A stretch of 28,804 nt of DNA, from positions 587,765 through 616,568 of the forward strand of contig JAQGDQ010000107.1 of assembly GCA_030141605.1 (NCBI GenBank). The letters are read 5' to 3'. Both the position numbers and the translations under genes were made by a program. Numbering within the stretch: position 1 is the stretch's first letter; each line of letters begins with the position of its first letter. The notes beneath the pieces were generated by a model. That model saw only the letters and a list, made by a program, of their open reading frames with translations, ran no database searches and was not told the origin of the DNA. Below are positions 19,708-28,804 of the stretch, piece by piece. The DNA comes from Tubiluchus corallicola. Its lineage: Eukaryota > Priapulida > Priapulimorpha > Priapulimorphida > Tubiluchidae.

Positions 19708-20387
19708 TAATGGCGCGTTCGCATTACCGAGTTTTCTTGCCAAGTAACTCGCAAGCGTGTTCAGACTAGAGATCAAAGCTGCGAGTTACTCTCCCACAGT
19801 GAGCTTGAGCTGACACTCACTTCTTTACTAGTTGCAAAAATGTCGAGAGTAACTCGCCAAGGCGTTCACACTAGACAGGCGACCGGGCAGTTTGCAAATT
19901 CTTTCCAAGAGTAACTTGCAAAGCAGTTCACACTTGTGATAGAAAACTTGTTAGTCTAAACACGTTGCGCTGTAAGATGTGAGGTTCGATTTCCGACAGT
20001 AAGCTTTGCGAACTAATATGTCTTTTATCATCATCATCATCGTCATCATCGCATCATCATCATCGTCATCATCATCATCGTCATCATCATCGCCATCAGC
20101 ATCGTCACCGTCATCATCATCATCATCATCATGATCATCACCATCATCATCATCATCATCATCTTCATCATCAACAACATCATCATCGTCATCATCATTA
20201 TCATCGGTATCATCAGCATCGTTGTTGCCATAATAATCATACTCATTCTTATTGTGAATATCGTCATCATCGTCGTCTTCATCATCATCATTATTATCAA
20301 GTAACTTGCAAATCAGTTCACGCTTTTGAATTTTTTGTCAGAGAGAATCCTTGCAATAGAAAATTCGCTAGTGTGAACGCGCCTTAA
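19708..20387. mobile_element. MITE with TAA target duplication (Harbinger-like)
   Basis: The left end TAATGGCGCGTTCGCATTA and right end TAGTGTGAACGCGCCTTAA are imperfect inverted repeats that continue inward for about 30 bases (ACCGAGTTTTCTTGC against the complement of GCAATAGAAAATTCGCT). TAA on both sides fits PIF/Harbinger-type 3-base duplication. Subterminal AGTAACTYGC and GTTCACACTAG motifs recur in both halves. The interior holds an ATC microsatellite and a tRNA-like B box (GAGGTTCGATTTCC, about 19981-19994). No transposase. It lies within the likely 3' UTR of gene 2. Confidence 0.65.
20027..20297. repeat. ATC microsatellite
   Basis: ATC/GTC triplets over about 270 bases, nested in the MITE. 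The minus-strand Met-rich reading is an artefact of the repeat. Confidence 0.95.
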
Positions 20388-20440
20388 ATCACTCATGTCT
20401 CCTACTGTGAGTGTATATTATGGTTTGTTTCTGGGTTTGT

Positions 20441-20446
20441 AATAAA
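20441..20446 (+). terminator. Candidate polyadenylation signal of gene 2
   Basis: AATAAA followed by TGTTTCATAATGTT. It is the first exact AATAAA seen after the stop at 19624, which implies a ~820-base 3' UTR that includes the whole MITE. Confidence 0.45.
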
Positions 20447-21240
20447 TGTTTCATAATGTTATAGAAGTAAGAGATATTATTATTAAAATCTCAAAAATGA
20501 CAATTCATATCTATTCTTATAAGATCAGAAAAACTTAAGTGTTTATAATTAATACTCACAACACAACAAAGATGGCAGCACTTCTGCAAACGTCATCGAT
20601 GCAATCACATTCATATAGGTACAGTCTTGACGAAAATTTACTTATAGTATTGCTCATAGGTGGTGCTGACATACCAGGTGATAGACAAACAAGGATTTAG
20701 TCACGATTATTGTCCGTAATGTGGATAAATAATTAACAGTAACAATGATAATTAATAACTAATAATTAGTACTAGCTAATATGACTTTACAATTTCGTTG
20801 AGCGCACACATAGTTGCTGTAGGTCAAAGGTTAAGTATGCCGCAGCAACGCGTCTTAACAACAACTGTCACGTAATGTGTAGGTAAAGCAAAGCCGACTG
20901 CCGCATCGGTAAAGAAACTTCAGTTGTTGTTTTTCGTGGACTTTACTTAATTATGCATTAGTCTGCGCGTAGAGTGATTTACTAGCAGAATCTTGCTTGG
21001 GAACAACAAAAAATGAACTAGGTAAGGTTCTAGCTAGCTGTTAAAATTGTTACTATTATTGTCAAGTGTACACAAATACGTTGTCTTTTACACTTAACCT
21101 TTGACCTTTTCACGATCATTATCAATCGCTACAGCTACGAAAAGGCTCATTAACTCTATACAGACGAAGAGTTCATTAATTACTGATTGATAAACTCAAA
21201 GTACAGGAAGAAAGAATTTGCCATCATTGGTACGCGATGC
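20447..21240. other. Convergent intergenic region between genes 2 and 3
   Basis: No exon or repeat of note. The 3' UTR of the minus-strand gene should lie here; no exact AATAAA was found on the minus strand. Confidence 0.4.
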
Positions 21241-27983
<6,743 letters not shown>

Positions 27984-28080
27984 CTGCATGTAGTAAATAA
28001 AACTTTGTTGAATTTAGTGAGTAGAATGTATGAGATTTTGACAAAATCAGTTTATGAAGCAGACATAACCTTTAACGAAT
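27984..28080. other. Gene 3 intron, unique edge
   Basis: About 97 bases of unique sequence between the exon and the satellite array; nothing else was seen. Confidence 0.5.
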
Positions 28081-28804
28081 AAAGAAATAAAGGAATCAAA
28101 CAATACGTTAACAAGATAAAAGAGAATTAAAGGAATCAAACAACAAGTTAACAAGATAAAAAAGAATTAAAGGAATCAAACAATAAGTTAACAAGATAAA
28201 AGAGAAATAAAGGAATCAAACAATACGTTAACAAGATAAAAGAGAATTAAAGGAATCAAACAACAAGTTAACAAGATAAAAAAGAATTAAAGGAATCAAA
28301 CAATAAGTTAACAAGATAAAAGAGAAATAAAGGAATCAAACAATACGTTAACAAGATAAAAGAGAATTAAAGGAATCAAACAACAAGTTAACAAGATAAA
28401 AAAGAATTAAAGGAATCAAACAATAAGTTAACAAGATAAAAGAGAAATAAAGGAATCAAACAATACGTTAACAAGATAAAAGAGAATTAAAGGAATCAAA
28501 CAACAAGTTAACAAGATAAAAAAGAATTAAAGGAATCAAACAATAAGTTAACAAGATAAAAGAGAAATAAAGGAATCAAACAATACGTTAACAAGATAAA
28601 AGAGAATTAAAGGAATCAAACAACAAGTTAACAAGATAAAAAAGAATTAAAGGAATCAAACAATAAGTTAACAAGATAAAAGAGAAATAAAGGAATCAAA
28701 CAATACGTTAACAAGATAAAAGAGAATTAAAGGAATCAAACAACAAGTTAACAAGATAAAAAAGAATTAAAGGAATCAAACAATAAGTTAACAAGATAAA
28801 AGAG
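28081..28804. repeat. Second array of the 40-bp satellite, runs off the window
   Basis: About 18 copies of the same 40-base unit as at 9451-10905, in the same orientation. They show the same three-unit order (ATACGT/GAGAATT, ACAAGT/AAAAGAATT, ATAAGT/GAGAAAT) repeated every 120 bases without visible deviation. It begins abruptly at 28081, inside an upstream intron of gene 3. Confidence 0.95.

Noticed and set aside
20046-20300. Met-rich minus-strand frame
   Set aside because: ATC microsatellite nested in a MITE.

Overview
The window is animal nuclear DNA. It has spliced genes with GT-AG introns, TATA-type core promoters, many microsatellites and minisatellites, and several non-autonomous DNA-transposon remnants. 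Nothing bacterial or viral is visible. The base composition is AT-rich outside coding exons. Low-complexity secreted-type proteins and heavy CT/GAT/TAA microsatellites would suit a marine invertebrate, perhaps a mollusc or another lophotrochozoan. That is a guess from style only, with no diagnostic marker.

Three genes can be reconstructed from splice sites and reading-frame phase. (1) Plus strand, 677-6208: a low-complexity structural or prion-like protein in three phase-matched exons (677-1388 Gly/His/Tyr-rich, 4303-4929 Gln/Pro-rich, 5085-6208 Gly-Tyr-Gly-Gln-Gln-Ser-Ser repeats). It gives about 820 residues, and its true 5' end is uncertain. (2) Plus strand, 14773-19624: a small secreted Tyr/Asp/Arg-rich protein of about 148 residues in three exons (14773-14805, 18444-18627, 19395-19624). 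It has a TATA box at 14684. Directly before its second exon are nine tandem, 3'-truncated copies of that exon, each with the end of its upstream intron. (3) Minus strand, 27983-21241: the C-terminal ~323 residues of an AMP-forming acyl-CoA synthetase (4-coumarate-CoA ligase/luciferase-like) in six exons. Its 5' exons lie beyond the right edge. Genes 2 and 3 converge on 20.4-21.2 kb.

The rest is repeats. Intron 1 of gene 1 holds a CT microsatellite, a 367-bp near-perfect palindrome and a piggyBac-like MITE with TTAA ends. A TA-flanked MITE lies at 6.7-7.0 kb. A 40-bp satellite with a 120-bp higher-order period fills 9.45-10.9 kb and reappears in the same orientation from 28.08 kb to the window end. 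A 72-bp minisatellite (12.0-12.9 kb), a TG-rich compound repeat (13.4-14.0 kb), a Harbinger-like MITE (19.7-20.4 kb), a 47-bp minisatellite (25.1-25.75 kb) and TAA/TAG tracts complete the picture.

The most unusual feature is the exon-2 array of gene 2. Six of the nine truncated copies keep both an AG acceptor and a frame compatible with the signal-peptide exon. A GT at a conserved place in each copy would leave the same phase as the real exon-2 donor. The array could therefore act as splice decoys or as mutually exclusive short exons.
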